A DNA stretch of 64,000 nt from Isochrysis galbana (GCA_018136815.1 CM030939.1:2054808-2118807); one strand, 5' to 3'; numbered from the stretch's first letter, positions 8,665 through 19,106 are shown. Notes: a model not told the origin generated them from the letters alone. Made by a program: numbers and translations.

Positions 8665-11121
8665 ATGGCCCCCTCCGCTGACCAGTCGGGCTACGACTCG
8701 GACGGCGTGCGCGAGAACGAGGAGACGCGGCGGAGCGAGGAGCGGCGCAAGGCTGCGGAGCGACAACGCGAGAGCCAGCGCACCGCCGCCAAGGCCAGCG
8801 CGCAGGAGGACGTGCGCTTGCGTTTCCGGAACGGAGAACTCTCGATGGCAGAGTTCGCAAAGCTGGCGAGGGAGGCGGGAATCTCGACTTCGGAGGTAGC
8901 CAAGACACTACGCGAGGCACAGGCTGCGAAGGCAAAGGGTATTGATATGGCTGCCGTCTCACGAGGCGACCATGAGGCAGTCACTCAAAGCCTCAAGCCA
9001 GAGGCTCGCAGGCCCAGCATGCGAGGCTCATCAACAGAGGGAGCAAAGGAGAGCAAGCCAGTCGCCGCCGCCGCGCTGGAAGCAGCCGAGGCTGCTGAGA
9101 CCGCCGCCAGAGACGCTCATTTAGAGACAAAACAAGAGGACGAAGTCCTTCCAAAGGCGGCGGGTGCATCAAACGCACCCCTGCAACGAAGTCACTACTT
9201 CTTAGAACTTAGTGTGGGTGGTGAGCAACGCGGCCGCTTGGTAGTGCAGCTCTTCGACGACCTCGTTCCGAAGACCGCCGCCAACTTTGGGGCCTTCTGC
9301 CAGGGCTTCACAATGAGTGACAAACATTTGCACTACGCCGGTTGCGCGTTCCATCGCCTCGTCGCCGGCTTTGTGCTACAAGGGGGCGACGTGATCTCGG
9401 GCGATGGGTCAGGTTCGGCTTGCATTTTCAGTGAGAAGGGCACATTCCCAGATGAGCGCCTCGATCTGCCGCACGCGCGGCCGGGCATTCTTTCGATGGC
9501 CAACATGGGCCGTGACTCCAATGGCTGTCAGTTCTTCATCACCTTACAGCCAACCCCAAGCCTTGACGGCAAGCACGTTGTGTTCGGCCGGCTCCTTGCA
9601 GGAATGCGACTGCTTCGCCAGCTCGAGTACATGCCAACCGATGACAAGGAACGCCCGATAACGCCGCTAGTGATCTTGGCTTGCGGGCGACTTTCGACAG
9701 AGGAGGCTGTGGCTGCCGCAAACGCGGAAGGCGATGCTGCGATTCCATCTGAAGCAATTGAGCTCGTGCCTACCGCAAAGGCGGAACGAGCGGAGGCGCT
9801 CGATCTAGGTGGCGAGGCGCTCGTCGTTGCCGCAGCACGCAGCGACGTGCAGATGCTGCGTTCGCTTGTCCAATCCGGTGTGCCCATTGACGCATACGGC
9901 ACTGTCGATGAGGCCGGACCCTTGACGTCAAGTATCGAGTGCACGGCCCTCCATGTGGCCGCGAGTGCCGCCGATCTGGCAACTGTGCAGGCATTGATCA
10001 CTGGCGGGGCAGACGTCAATCTATCTGATTCTCGTAGTCGCACTGCTCTCTACCTATCGACCATGTCCAATTCGGTTGACTGCGTGCGCGCATTGCTGAC
10101 AGCTGGCGCGCGATTGCACGATGCTGATTCCGACGGCAAAATGCCAGTACATGTTGCATCAGCGCGCGGGGCATCCGCGGTGCTCCGGGAGCTCCTTGAA
10201 CATGACTCATCGCTCGTTGAGATACCATGCTCTGCTCTCCTTCCTATCCACTTAGCCAGTGTTGGTGATCACCCGGAATCCGTCAAAATGTTAGCCACTA
10301 TGAAGGCGGACGTCAATACTCTCGCTGCTTCAGAGCATTCGCCACTTCATCTAGCCGCAGGAGCGGGAGCAACGAGAGCGGCCAGCGCTTTGCTCGCAGC
10401 TGGTGCCAACCCATTGCTCCATGGCGAACGCTCAGGGAAGACTCCCCTCCATTGTGCGTGCGAGCGCGGTCGACCCCGCGCTGCGGAGGTTTTACTTGCA
10501 GCCGGAGCGAGTGTGCATGACGTCGACGCGACAGGTGCGACTGCCTTGCACTGGGCGTGTCGCGGCGGTTCATTGGAAGCAGCTCGCCTTCTCCTTGAGG
10601 CTAACGCGAATGTCGATAAAACAACCAAACGTGAATCACGCGCTTTGCATCTTGCATGCGAGGCGCGAGCGCCTGACGTCACCGCACTATTGCTTGATCG
10701 CGGTGCGAATTCACAAGCTGCTGATGCATCTGGTATCACGCCACTCCACGCAGCTGCTGCCTCCGGATGTCTCGCCTCGGCGCGCGCCCTCTTGCAGGCC
10801 GGGGCACACGTAGACCCAGAGCTACACATTCGAGGGAAGGACGAGCTGTCGCATGCAGTTGAGGCACACGTCAAGCGGCCGCTCTTTCTGGCTGCCGAGA
10901 AGGGATATGCCGATCTCGTCCAATTACTGTTGGACGGTGGTGCCGAGCCGAATGCACTTGCGACTGTCGATGGTGCAGGCTCCGTTTCACGTGTCTCGCC
11001 GCTCTGGGCCGCACGCAGAGGAGGCCACACAGCGGTCATCGACTTGCTTGAGCGTGCAGGTGCAATGGAGACGGCGGATACGACTTCGCCCGACGGCGCC
11101 CGTAAGGAAGTGCTTGTCTGA
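8665..11121 (+). CDS. Cyclophilin (peptidyl-prolyl isomerase)-ankyrin repeat fusion
   Basis: 818 residues from the ATG at 8665. Residues 1-165 are charged and helical (E/R/A-rich, probable coiled coil). Residues about 174-343 form a cyclophilin domain with FHRLVAGFVLQGGD, so the catalytic Arg 231, Phe 236 and Gln 239 are present, and MANMGRDSNGCQFFIT. In LDGKHVVFG the Trp that binds cyclosporin in human CypA (W121) is Ser here. Residues about 375-800 hold some eleven ankyrin repeats (for example TALHVAASAADLATVQALI, TPLHCACERGRPRAAEVLL). The expected activity is prolyl cis-trans isomerisation on partners recruited by the ankyrin stack; location and partners are unknown. Large cyclophilins are usually fused to RRM, U-box, WD40 or TPR domains, so the ankyrin fusion is unusual. 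There is no intron. The stop is TGA. Confidence 0.9.
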   Translation: MAPSADQSGYDSDGVRENEETRRSEERRKAAERQRESQRTAAKASAQEDVRLRFRNGELSMAEFAKLAREAGISTSEVAKTLREAQAAKAKGIDMAAVSRGDHEAVTQSLKPEARRPSMRGSSTEGAKESKPVAAAALEAAEAAETAARDAHLETKQEDEVLPKAAGASNAPLQRSHYFLELSVGGEQRGRLVVQLFDDLVPKTAANFGAFCQGFTMSDKHLHYAGCAFHRLVAGFVLQGGDVISGDGSGSACIFSEKGTFPDERLDLPHARPGILSMANMGRDSNGCQFFITLQPTPSLDGKHVVFGRLLAGMRLLRQLEYMPTDDKERPITPLVILACGRLSTEEAVAAANAEGDAAIPSEAIELVPTAKAERAEALDLGGEALVVAAARSDVQMLRSLVQSGVPIDAYGTVDEAGPLTSSIECTALHVAASAADLATVQALITGGADVNLSDSRSRTALYLSTMSNSVDCVRALLTAGARLHDADSDGKMPVHVASARGASAVLRELLEHDSSLVEIPCSALLPIHLASVGDHPESVKMLATMKADVNTLAASEHSPLHLAAGAGATRAASALLAAGANPLLHGERSGKTPLHCACERGRPRAAEVLLAAGASVHDVDATGATALHWACRGGSLEAARLLLEANANVDKTTKRESRALHLACEARAPDVTALLLDRGANSQAADASGITPLHAAAASGCLASARALLQAGAHVDPELHIRGKDELSHAVEAHVKRPLFLAAEKGYADLVQLLLDGGAEPNALATVDGAGSVSRVSPLWAARRGGHTAVIDLLERAGAMETADTTSPDGARKEVLV

Positions 11122-11274
11122 GCTTTGCTACCCAGGTTCTAGCGAATGAGGCTTCTTAAATAGATCAGCCGAGCGAGTGTCGTAGATACATAGCTCAGAC
11201 ACGGCGTTGTAGTGACGGCGTGCTACTCCACTGCGAGTCTAATCAAACCGACCAACGGACACTTGAGCCGGTCT
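11122..11274. other. 3' flank of the cyclophilin-ankyrin gene
   Basis: Short non-coding stretch. AATAAA at about 11288, at the edge of the repeat, may serve as the polyadenylation signal. Confidence 0.4.
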
Positions 11275-11600
11275 TATGTTCAAACACAATAAAATGACTG
11301 ACTATTAGTAGCCCACCTCCATGGGCCGGACAAGGGACAAGGCGGGGGAGTCACTCACCGATGCCATGGATTTTCTCACCGACGCCATGGATTTTCGTGG
11401 GGTAGAGGGGGTTCGCGGGGGGGGGGGGGGTTCTGGGGGGGCAGGTAAGGGGGGTCCCTGGGGAATCCTTGGACACCCAGGAGGGATGGAAAATAGTTGT
11501 TAAAAAGCGTGAGTGACCGGCCTACTATTAGTGCCGCTAGCCATGTACCAACACACCAAGCCACGACACACATCACACATGGCCGCATTAAGACCCAAGG
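11275..11600 (+). repeat. Dispersed repeat interrupted by a 214-bp insertion (second copy at 62575-62712)
   Basis: AATAAAATGACTGA before the insertion and GTGCCGCTAG...CCAA with GCC(G)CATTAAG(A)CCC after it match 62585-62712, where the two halves are contiguous. This gives an empty-site comparison for the element at 11310-11523. Confidence 0.8.
11310..11523 (+). mobile_element. 214-bp insertion with 9-bp target duplication
   Basis: Flanked by ACTATTAGT on both sides (11301-11309 and 11524-11532). The uninterrupted relative at 62598-62617 has one copy of the site. The right end carries GTTAAAAAGCGTGAGTGACCGGCC, which recurs at about 24866-24890 and inverted at 58386-58412. Nine-base target duplications are usual for Mutator-like elements, but the terminal repeats here are weak (AGCCC/AGGCC). 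Confidence 0.75.
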
Positions 11601-12049
11601 CAAAGAAAGAAAGCACTAAACACCTGAATATACATTATACCTCCCCTCTCGCCCTCGCAGGCCCCTGGCTCCCGTTAGAAATAGAAACTCCCTATAAGTT
11701 CATTATCATTATGGAGATGAAAACCTACGTTAGTCGCCAACGTATTTCGAAGACTTACCAGGGAAAAGCATCGGGGGTCGCGGGGGGGGGGGGCAGGGAA
11801 GCGAGCTTTTTGCACAGTCGTCCGGCTAAGAATGAGAGGCCCTTGGCCCTTGGCCAAGGCCAAGGCCTTGGGGCAGGCCAGTTTCCAGTCAGCCCGAGCA
11901 ATGCCCCACAGAAAAAGCGGCGCACAGCGTCCTCGGAACCTTACTTAAAGAGGGCCTGTCGCATCCGCGATCAACCCTCTACTTTTATAACGACTGACCC
12001 TCGCTTGTCGCATTCGCGAATCGACACTTGGACTCGGAGTGTACACTCT
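11601..12049. other. Repeat-rich intergenic DNA
   Basis: Includes a palindromic patch CCTTGGCCCTTGGCCAAGG at about 11840-11858, and at about 12007-12025 the inverted form of the end sequence (TCGATTCGCGAATGCGACA) of the LTR-like elements at 22345, 22821 and 48136. No gene seen. Confidence 0.5.
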
Positions 12050-12310
12050 TTAGAATTCTATTGTATTCCTGCCCATCTGAAGGTTGCAGGTTGCAGGCAT
12101 GAGAATATATTCGTGTAAGGTACGCGCCCACACTCACAATTGAACAGTTCCCCGTGTTGCTACTGACGCACAAGACACATGACACACAGATTCGGATTCC
12201 CCATGGTCTCAAGCCCAGGTTCCAGGTTTGCAGATTTTGGTCTCGAAATTTGCGATTTGTATTTTGTTTTTGCTGTTACTATAATTGTTGGCTCGTTTTC
12301 CTTTAAGGTC
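12050..12310 (-). repeat. Dispersed repeat (inverted copy at 44937-45165)
   Basis: Read on the minus strand this matches 44937-45165 with few differences over about 230 bp. Shared blocks include GAGCCAACAATTATAGTAAC, GCAAATTTCGAGACCAAAA and ATTCGTGTAAGGTACGCG in opposite sense. No coding function is evident. Confidence 0.8.
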
Positions 12311-13086
12311 CCTCCTTGCCATAGTCGATGGCTTCGAAGGCGCCCCCACCCCTCCTTCCTCCGTCAAAGCCGACGCTCCACCGCCGCCCTCTTTCTTTGC
12401 GGGCTCCCTGGCCATCGCCGCCCTTCTCCCTCCGTCGGCGTTTCCCTTCCCGCCCGACCCGTTCTCCGACGACCCCAACGCCCTCGACCGTCGGCCCTCT
12501 TTGCTCGTAATTTCGTCCGTCCATCGCCACTCTCCCTTCCTTTCTTTCTTTGTTCGTTCGTTTGCCTGCATGTACCTCAACAATTCTCTGAATCTCAAGC
12601 CACAGCCACTCCACTCCCTCAGCCACAATCTTAGCTAGCTGCAAGGCCATCAAATCATCCGTCGTTATCATCGCGGCATTTCTACACGGGATCAAGAAAC
12701 AGAACATCATTAGGTGACGGCTTATATCAACATAAAAGCCAATCATTTGGATTTCAAAATATCGTTATCGTTATCATCGCGTTACAAATCCTAATCGGGT
12801 ATCATCAATCGTCGTCGGCGTTTTTCGATTGATCATAGTGTGCATGCAAATGGGTCGGTCCTCGTCATCTCAACTTCCAACAAGTGCGATTCCCACCCGC
12901 ATCACCTTGTTGCCGGCTGCAGGCGGCTCATCTGGAATTATTGACAGTTAGTCTCTGTTCGCTCTGTATGGTCTCGCTGTGTTCCATTGCACCCACCTCG
13001 AAGTCGATTTCGTGGAGAAATGATTCCAAGCAACCATTGTGTAGATCTTTGGCCAACTTATACAAAGCACAAACGCGGGGCATTCA
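12311..13086. other. Intergenic, no supported gene
   Basis: Pyrimidine-rich at 12340-12560, then AT-richer with CATCG/ATCATCG words at 12650-12830. Long open frames on both strands mirror each other and have the biased composition of simple sequence. No family likeness. Confidence 0.45.
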
Positions 13087-14706
13087 TTATTTGCTCGTGG
13101 AAGCGAGCCGCGCCTCGATATACCCGACACCCCCTGGGGATGTCACAAGGTTCACGCCCGCTTGTTTCCTCATGGAGCGGCGCGATCGGCGTACTGGAGT
13201 GGCCGACACACTGCCGTCTTCGTTCACGCCAATGCCGCTATCAGTGACTGCCATTCGGACAAACTGCTCCGTGCCATAATTTTCGTTTATTTGAGACGAG
13301 GAAGAAAGCTCAGTACGAATCCTGGACCCTTTCGCCGCGCGCTGTGCCGCTGCTTTGGCTGCTGCCGCCGCAACTTCGGAGGCAGATACGGCGGCGAGGC
13401 GCATGCTAAGGAATGAGCCCAATCCGATTATTACCAATCCACAAAATCCAGGAAGCAGAGAAGCCCATATTGCATGTGATCCTGCGGAACCAAGTGGCTC
13501 ATTCACTGAATCGGAAATCGTAGATGCAACTATTGTCCTCGCCGCGAGCCGTACTGGTATGTTCGAATGGTTAGCATCACAGATTAAGTCCGCTTCCCAT
13601 GGCCATGTGCTCTGAACAACGCACGGCATTCGCACGCAATGATTTGCCGAGATCCGCAGGGGCTGCCAGCCAGGGATGAGCTGCTTCTCGTTTGCACGAG
13701 TTCTTCCTCCAGAATGAGCAGTGATCTGTCTCACCGGGATATTAGAATGGTTAGCAACACACACCGGGTGCATCTCTACGACATGATAATTTTCAAGCAT
13801 CTCTTTGGAAGAATCTCTAAGCTCGGCATTTGTGAATATTTTAGAAGCGAGTAGAGCTGCGAGTAGCGTGAGGCCCAGCCACAACGGCCACCTTAAGGTT
13901 GATGTACTTCGTTTATGCTCGCTCAATCCTTGTATGATTCGTGGCCCATCGTTGTATTGAGTCTGGTGTACAACCTCATCAAAAGCATCTTCATCAACTG
14001 GGCACATGTCTCGCTCCTCCTCACTTGGACGCACCTCTGATGGCAGAGTCGCCTTCAATCCATCCTGGGGCAAGTCAACCTCAAAAGACCGCATCGAGAC
14101 AGTTTCCTGACGAGGATGTGCCCTTGCATCCGAAATAGTCTGTGCAGTATCATCGAGGTCTGTTACATCTTTCTCAATATCGCCCAAGGGTATGATGGAA
14201 GGGTCCAACGAGCCCATGGTTGATGGCAATGAGGCTTCCCTGCCCCCTTCCTGTAAGGTCTTCGGAGGCAGAGCGGTGGAATATAGCGACGAATCGTCTA
14301 ACGAGGAGGTGACCGCTTTCACGAGGTCGTGCACCATCAGCAGCTCCTCTGCCTCCGATGGACGTACATCACCGAGTACAGGCCGGTGACGCAGCCCACC
14401 AGCCGAAAAGCGTGGAGTGCTCCGCTTGCGAGGCGATTGCATCTCCTGATTTTCGTTGACGGCATCACCGGTCGACTTCATTTGCTTTTGCGCGGAACTA
14501 TGCTCGAGACGTGGCCGTGAGGGTGACATTGTACGTTGCAACGGCGTTCCACTGGCACTGTTCTTCTCTGTCGCACGGACAGCGGGGCTGGGACTGAGTA
14601 TGGGAGTACGCCCGGTGGTAAGCGCCATCCTCATCTCGCTGCAAATGGTGGGCTTCTCATAATTCTTTCGCGCGGACGGAGGGGAGAGCACGTGCTCTGA
14701 AGCCAT
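13087..14706 (-). CDS. Orphan protein with two membrane segments
   Basis: 539 residues if translation starts at the ATG at 14706 (MASEHVLSPPSARK); the frame is open further upstream but only with non-ATG codons. The first 270 residues are Ser/Pro/Thr-rich and polar, with many SP sites, and look disordered. A membrane helix follows (WPLWLGLTLLAALLASKIF, about 273-292). Then comes a loop of about 120 residues holding two copies of ANHSNIPVR (318-326 and 378-386), and a second helix (about 413-437, LLPGFCGLVIIGLGSFL). An Ala-rich helix and basic tail close the protein. The two helices would place both termini on one side. No family recognised. The loop duplication may be a recognition or glycosylated module (NHS, NIP). 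Confidence 0.7.
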   Translation of the reverse strand: MASEHVLSPPSARKNYEKPTICSEMRMALTTGRTPILSPSPAVRATEKNSASGTPLQRTMSPSRPRLEHSSAQKQMKSTGDAVNENQEMQSPRKRSTPRFSAGGLRHRPVLGDVRPSEAEELLMVHDLVKAVTSSLDDSSLYSTALPPKTLQEGGREASLPSTMGSLDPSIIPLGDIEKDVTDLDDTAQTISDARAHPRQETVSMRSFEVDLPQDGLKATLPSEVRPSEEERDMCPVDEDAFDEVVHQTQYNDGPRIIQGLSEHKRSTSTLRWPLWLGLTLLAALLASKIFTNAELRDSSKEMLENYHVVEMHPVCVANHSNIPVRQITAHSGGRTRANEKQLIPGWQPLRISANHCVRMPCVVQSTWPWEADLICDANHSNIPVRLAARTIVASTISDSVNEPLGSAGSHAIWASLLPGFCGLVIIGLGSFLSMRLAAVSASEVAAAAAKAAAQRAAKGSRIRTELSSSSQINENYGTEQFVRMAVTDSGIGVNEDGSVSATPVRRSRRSMRKQAGVNLVTSPGGVGYIEARLASTSK

Positions 14707-15027
14707 CGTGAGGCGTGACAGTGGGCCGCTTCTCGGCTCCGATAGCTCCCTCTCTCTCCCCACTGGCGGGCGAGCATTCAAACCGTTAGAGTTTTTTCTT
14801 GTTGTGCGAGTATAACCTTAGTGCTGTGGTCCGTAGCCTTCATCGGCAACGGAGCCCCTACCCCGCGATCCCGCGATGGGGGTGTGCGCGGTTGGTGCAT
14901 GGCTCGTCCGGTGTATGTGGCTAGGGATGCTAGCCAACAAGATGCTATACAAGCCTACAATTCTAAACGCCGAGAGACCACTTCAATCTCGACAATCACT
15001 AGTCACTGCTAGCGCGTTTGACAACCC
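14707..15027. other. Upstream of the 14706 gene, no other gene
   Basis: Holds the promoter side of the minus-strand orphan gene. AT-richer 14790-14820, and no element seen until the repeat at 15028. Confidence 0.4.
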
Positions 15028-15205
15028 TACATACATGGGAGGTACGGACCATCGGCCCCCCAGAAACGGTAGATACGGCTGTATCTGGGTCAACTCCCAG
15101 ATACGGCCAGATACGGTGCTAGATACAAATACGGTCCAAATACCGGGAGGGGGTGAGGGGGTTGAGCGGCGCGCGTAGGAGGCGCGGCGCACGCGCAGGG
15201 CGCGT
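15028..15205 (-). repeat. Dispersed repeat (inverted copy at 5030-5210)
   Basis: Reverse complement of 5030-5210 with minor changes. It carries GGTCAACTCCCAGATACGG and the GCGCGTAGGAGGCGCGGCG side. Confidence 0.75.
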
Positions 15206-15977
15206 AGGGCCAGGGCAATACTTGTAGCGAAATTCGCCCAAACTTGTCGGCCAAACTTGCAGGATTCTTGTTACGGACTGCCCAAACTTGTAACATTCTT
15301 GTACTCACGTGCGCACGCGCGAAAGTGCTTCGCAACACGTCTTCCTTTATAAGCGCTGGGCGGCTCTCAGGACTCAGGAGGTTGTTTGGTGTTTGGGAGA
15401 GGCAGCACGGCAGCGCCTCACAAAGTCGCCACCCGTGCGCCTCCCATGCTGCGGGGGCTCGACCACCTTCAGGCGCGCCATGCCGCCCGACTCTCGCAAA
15501 AGCGGCGGAGCGGCGAGAGTTTTCGTGGCAAGGCGATCGGCCGTCTAGGGGGCGCCAAAATCCTTATTTGTTAATAACAAAAACGTAATAATATTCGGCA
15601 GCCCTTGATGGCTCTTAGTGCCAAATTTTTTGGTAGTCTTTCGCTCTTTCGCCCCAGTGTACCTGCTATTCCCCTCTCAACATGAATTTCTTTTCTGTTA
15701 ACTTTATTGCCCCTATTTTGGCGATGCGGTTCAGTAATGGAACGGAGGTACATACTACTACTAGTAGTACTTTTTGTACACCGCTAAGAAGACGTTCCCG
15801 AGATAGGAGAGTATTGTATCGAAAAATGGACGGTCAGAGAGAGGGAAAGACAGAACACACACCTCGGAAAGAAAGAGGAGCTCGGTCGGTCCGCCTCGGC
15901 GCGAAGGGCGACGAGTGCGCCGAGCGGTAACCACGAGGCGCTCGGCGATCCGGCTTGCTGTCCTCCAGCTCTCGAGC
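15206..15977. other. Intergenic and promoter region of the DUF711 gene
   Basis: Four CCAAACTTG-like words (15240-15300) and a TACTACTACTAGTAGTAC palindrome near 15757-15771. The 15800-15910 stretch is probably the 5' leader of the downstream gene. Confidence 0.4.
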
Positions 15978-17153
15978 ATGGCGGCAGCAACGCCGCTGCT
16001 CAAGGTGCGTACTATCACCGTCGGCATCACGCTCGAGCCAGACCAGCCGTTCGGGATATGGTCAAAGGCTATCGAGGGTGCTGCAAAGGTGTGCTCTGCA
16101 GCATCGAAACGATTTTCAGAAGCAGGATTCGAGGTCCAGACCACTCGAATCAGTACCAACCCCTTCGAGGAATGGATTGATGTCACGGATGCCCCCGGCG
16201 CACTGCACACTTTCCGTGCGATTGATGAAGAGCTTCGGAGACTTGAGGTTGGGCTGTTCTCTGCCGGCCCAGCCACCTCCTTGCAAGGAATTGCGCTCGT
16301 GCCAGATGTCATCTCCATGGGACCACGCATCTCGTTTTCGGCCATGCTCGCGGACCCACTGGATATAAATTTTGCGTCTGCGATCGCGGGTGCTATCTTG
16401 CGCGTCTCTAGAGAGACCGCAGGTGGTGAAGGCAACTTCCAATTTTGCGCATCATGCAATGTGCCGCCTGGAATCCCATTCTTTCCCGCTGCCTATCACA
16501 AGGGTCAAGCTTCTTTTGCAATCGGCTGTGAGACATCTGCGCTCGTGGCGCATGCACTACCACTGGCTCATGGTGAACTGCCCCTAGCACGGCGTTTGCT
16601 GATCGATACTTTCGAGAAGGAGATGACTCCAGTGCAAGATATTGCACGCCAACTATCTGCGCTATACAAGTTGCCTTTCGATGGAATAGATGCTTCAGTC
16701 GCTCCCTTTGGCTCCGCACCGTCGCTTGCAAATTCTTTTGAATCCATAGGTCTTGGGCGCTTCGGTGAGTCCGGTACTCTAGCAGTGGCTTCTCTCGTGA
16801 CTGGTGCTCTCAAATCATTATCCAACATTCGAACCACAGGTTACTCAGGACTCATGCTACCGCCGTGTGAAGATGCTGGGCTAGCGGCACGTGCCTCTGA
16901 GTCAGGCTACCGCATCCACGATCTACTGGCGTACTCTGCCGTCTGCGGGCTAGGACTTGACACAGTCCCTGTTGCAGGCGACATTTCTCAACACAAACTG
17001 GCAGCATTAATCCTCGATGTGGCAGCACTCGCTTTTAGGCTAAACAAGCCGCTCACCGCCCGCGTGTTTCCAGTTCCCGGGAAGGTGGCCGGGGAGATGA
17101 CCGACTTTAAGTCGCCATACTTAGTAAACACGCGATGCTTTGAAGTCCCATGA
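15978..17153 (+). CDS. DUF711 (UPF0210) family protein
   Basis: 391 residues from ATG 15978 (MAAATPLLKVRTITVGI); the frame is open upstream only from a GTG. Family features are the N-terminal RTITVG strand, TTRISTNPFEEW, FSAGPA, RISFSAMLADP, a run of small residues in FQFCASCNVPPGIPFFPAAY, and late GYSGLMLPPCED, LLAYSAVCGLGLDTVPVAGD. Members are best known in bacteria and archaea, and a structure from Streptococcus resembles pyruvate formate-lyase-like folds. The catalytic role is unknown. The length matches the family, perhaps slightly short. The frame has no intron, which fits possible prokaryotic ancestry, but base composition is like its neighbours. It is convergent with the DCC gene. Confidence 0.85.
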   Translation: MAAATPLLKVRTITVGITLEPDQPFGIWSKAIEGAAKVCSAASKRFSEAGFEVQTTRISTNPFEEWIDVTDAPGALHTFRAIDEELRRLEVGLFSAGPATSLQGIALVPDVISMGPRISFSAMLADPLDINFASAIAGAILRVSRETAGGEGNFQFCASCNVPPGIPFFPAAYHKGQASFAIGCETSALVAHALPLAHGELPLARRLLIDTFEKEMTPVQDIARQLSALYKLPFDGIDASVAPFGSAPSLANSFESIGLGRFGESGTLAVASLVTGALKSLSNIRTTGYSGLMLPPCEDAGLAARASESGYRIHDLLAYSAVCGLGLDTVPVAGDISQHKLAALILDVAALAFRLNKPLTARVFPVPGKVAGEMTDFKSPYLVNTRCFEVP

Positions 17154-19106
17154 TGCCCAGCAGAAGGAGGACACCAAGGTGACGGACGGGAGCTGCGCGC
17201 TGCAGGCGGTGCGGAGTGCAGCACCGTAGCCAAGACACAGAGAGGCTCCAAGCTACGATTTGTGCATACTATGTGGTGAGTGAGGGCTGTGGATTTGACG
17301 AGCAAGGGCTGCCCTTGCTGTGGCTGGTTTATTAGGGAGAGCCGCTGAGTGTGCCGCAGCAGCACGCGGGATGCGACCACGCCGCAATTGATGGCCGATT
17401 GCTTGTGCACGCACCTCGTGGGTTTTACCCCTTTTGGGACCGGGGCGCCGCGTGAAATCGTGCGGCGAAAATCCTCGACTTGTGCAAATTTCCGCTCGCT
17501 GCGCCGCTCCGTCCGCCCTTCTCTCGCATTCTTGCAGCCCGCATCGAGGGCGCCCTCGTGCGAATCGTGAATATCGCGAGGCCACACATGGCAGTAAATG
17601 TCGGAGCAAACCGTACACGAACTCGCCGTTTTTTTCTATGTGATTGATCTTATTTCTTGTATACGTTCACACTAGCTACCCATCCAGCTCTCCTATCCGG
17701 TTGGACTAAATCCACATAGGACTATGTTGAAAATACTCCTACAGGCACACGCACAGCCGAACTCTAGGATGGCAGGACTAGTAGTACTAGTACGTGCAGC
17801 CGTGCAGCCCTTAAAGAGCGATGAGCGATGATCGAGGGCCGCTGGTGTGGTCCGGGACAAGCGCATATCGAGGGCCGGAGGGGGTAGTGCCCCCTCCCTC
17901 AGTCGGACACCTGGCTCGTCAGGCATGGCGGGATTCCGGGACTAAAAAGTTGTGTCCCAGTAGCTAGTGGGGTTGGCTAGGATATAACATTGAATAATTT
18001 AATTGTGATGGTGATAGAGACAAAAGTCAAAAGTCCACCACGTACTACGTCAAAACTCAAAACTATTCACATACTATTCACTATTCAAGGATCAAGGAAC
18101 GCCTCGGTTGGTCCATATGAATATGAAGCAGGCGACGTGAGCGAGGGGTGATCCCTATAAATGCAAGGCGTACAGAGGAGGAGAGCCCCCGTACCCTTGT
18201 GGATGCAAGGCGTGCCCCCCCCCCCCCCCCCCCCCCCAAAGCGGAGGGTGTGGTACCGGATGGAATGTCGATACCAACGCCGCCTGCCGGGCGCGCTCAG
18301 CCGTCCAAAAAATAATGCGTGCAATGTCGATAGGCCGATTGCATGACGCGTGGCCCGGGTATGAAATTTTCATGAACGCACTTACATGTGCGCACGGAAG
18401 ACTGCGGCACCATACAACCCCACCGCACGCGCAAAACTGAAACACATCCTTGACGAGCACTTGAACCTCCAAGGTGGGCAAGGACGGAGGTGTACACATT
18501 ACACATTACTACTAGCTAACTAGGAAAAGGCTACGGTGCCCGCGCATCGAGCACACAAAGAGTGAACAAGCACCTTCATGGTGCGCCCTCGCATCCGATG
18601 TCTGCGCTCTAACGTCCAGTATTCTCGGGCGTCGCCCAAAACCCGGACGACTCCTGTGCGTGGAGGTAAAGTTCGCCGCATGAAGGCAAAGGTCGTACCA
18701 CATGCCGAATAAAGTTGCGTGAAGCTCGCCTGTGCGTACACGAGGCTGCCTCAGTCGGGGTACGATATGTTGAGAGAAGAAGCATTCAAATATCCGAGAG
18801 AAAGCATGTTCTAAGTCCGGCAAGTAAAGGCGCCTCCGGTCCGCCGCAAGGCTTTGACATGCCTCATTATGCGAAAAGCACAACATATGCCCAGTACCAT
18901 CACGCGGTTGCCTCATTTGGTTCAGACCGAGGAGGCCCTCAAGATAGGAACAACGTTCCAGTGCCCCGCCGGGTCTCGTCGTCAGAAGGATCTCCACAAG
19001 GAGACAATCGCCTCGCCTCCAATCTGCCTGAGATGGATGGACGTTGCCAATAGCAGTTGACGCAAGAAACATCGATGCGCTCATTCTCCGTGCTGATTCC
19101 GTACAC
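17154..19106. other. Long intergenic stretch between convergent genes
   Basis: Nothing firmly coding. A C run of about 21-22 sits at 18217-18237. TACTAGTACTAG-type palindromes occur near 17776-17792. Open frames at 18512-19150 (minus) and 18715-19053 (plus) overlap in opposite senses, and neither shows a domain or splice support. The segment next to 19106 is likely the 3' untranslated region of the DCC gene. Confidence 0.5.

Noticed and set aside
12209-12638. Overlapping frames on both strands
   Set aside because: Part lies in a dispersed repeat and the rest is biased composition. None shows family likeness.
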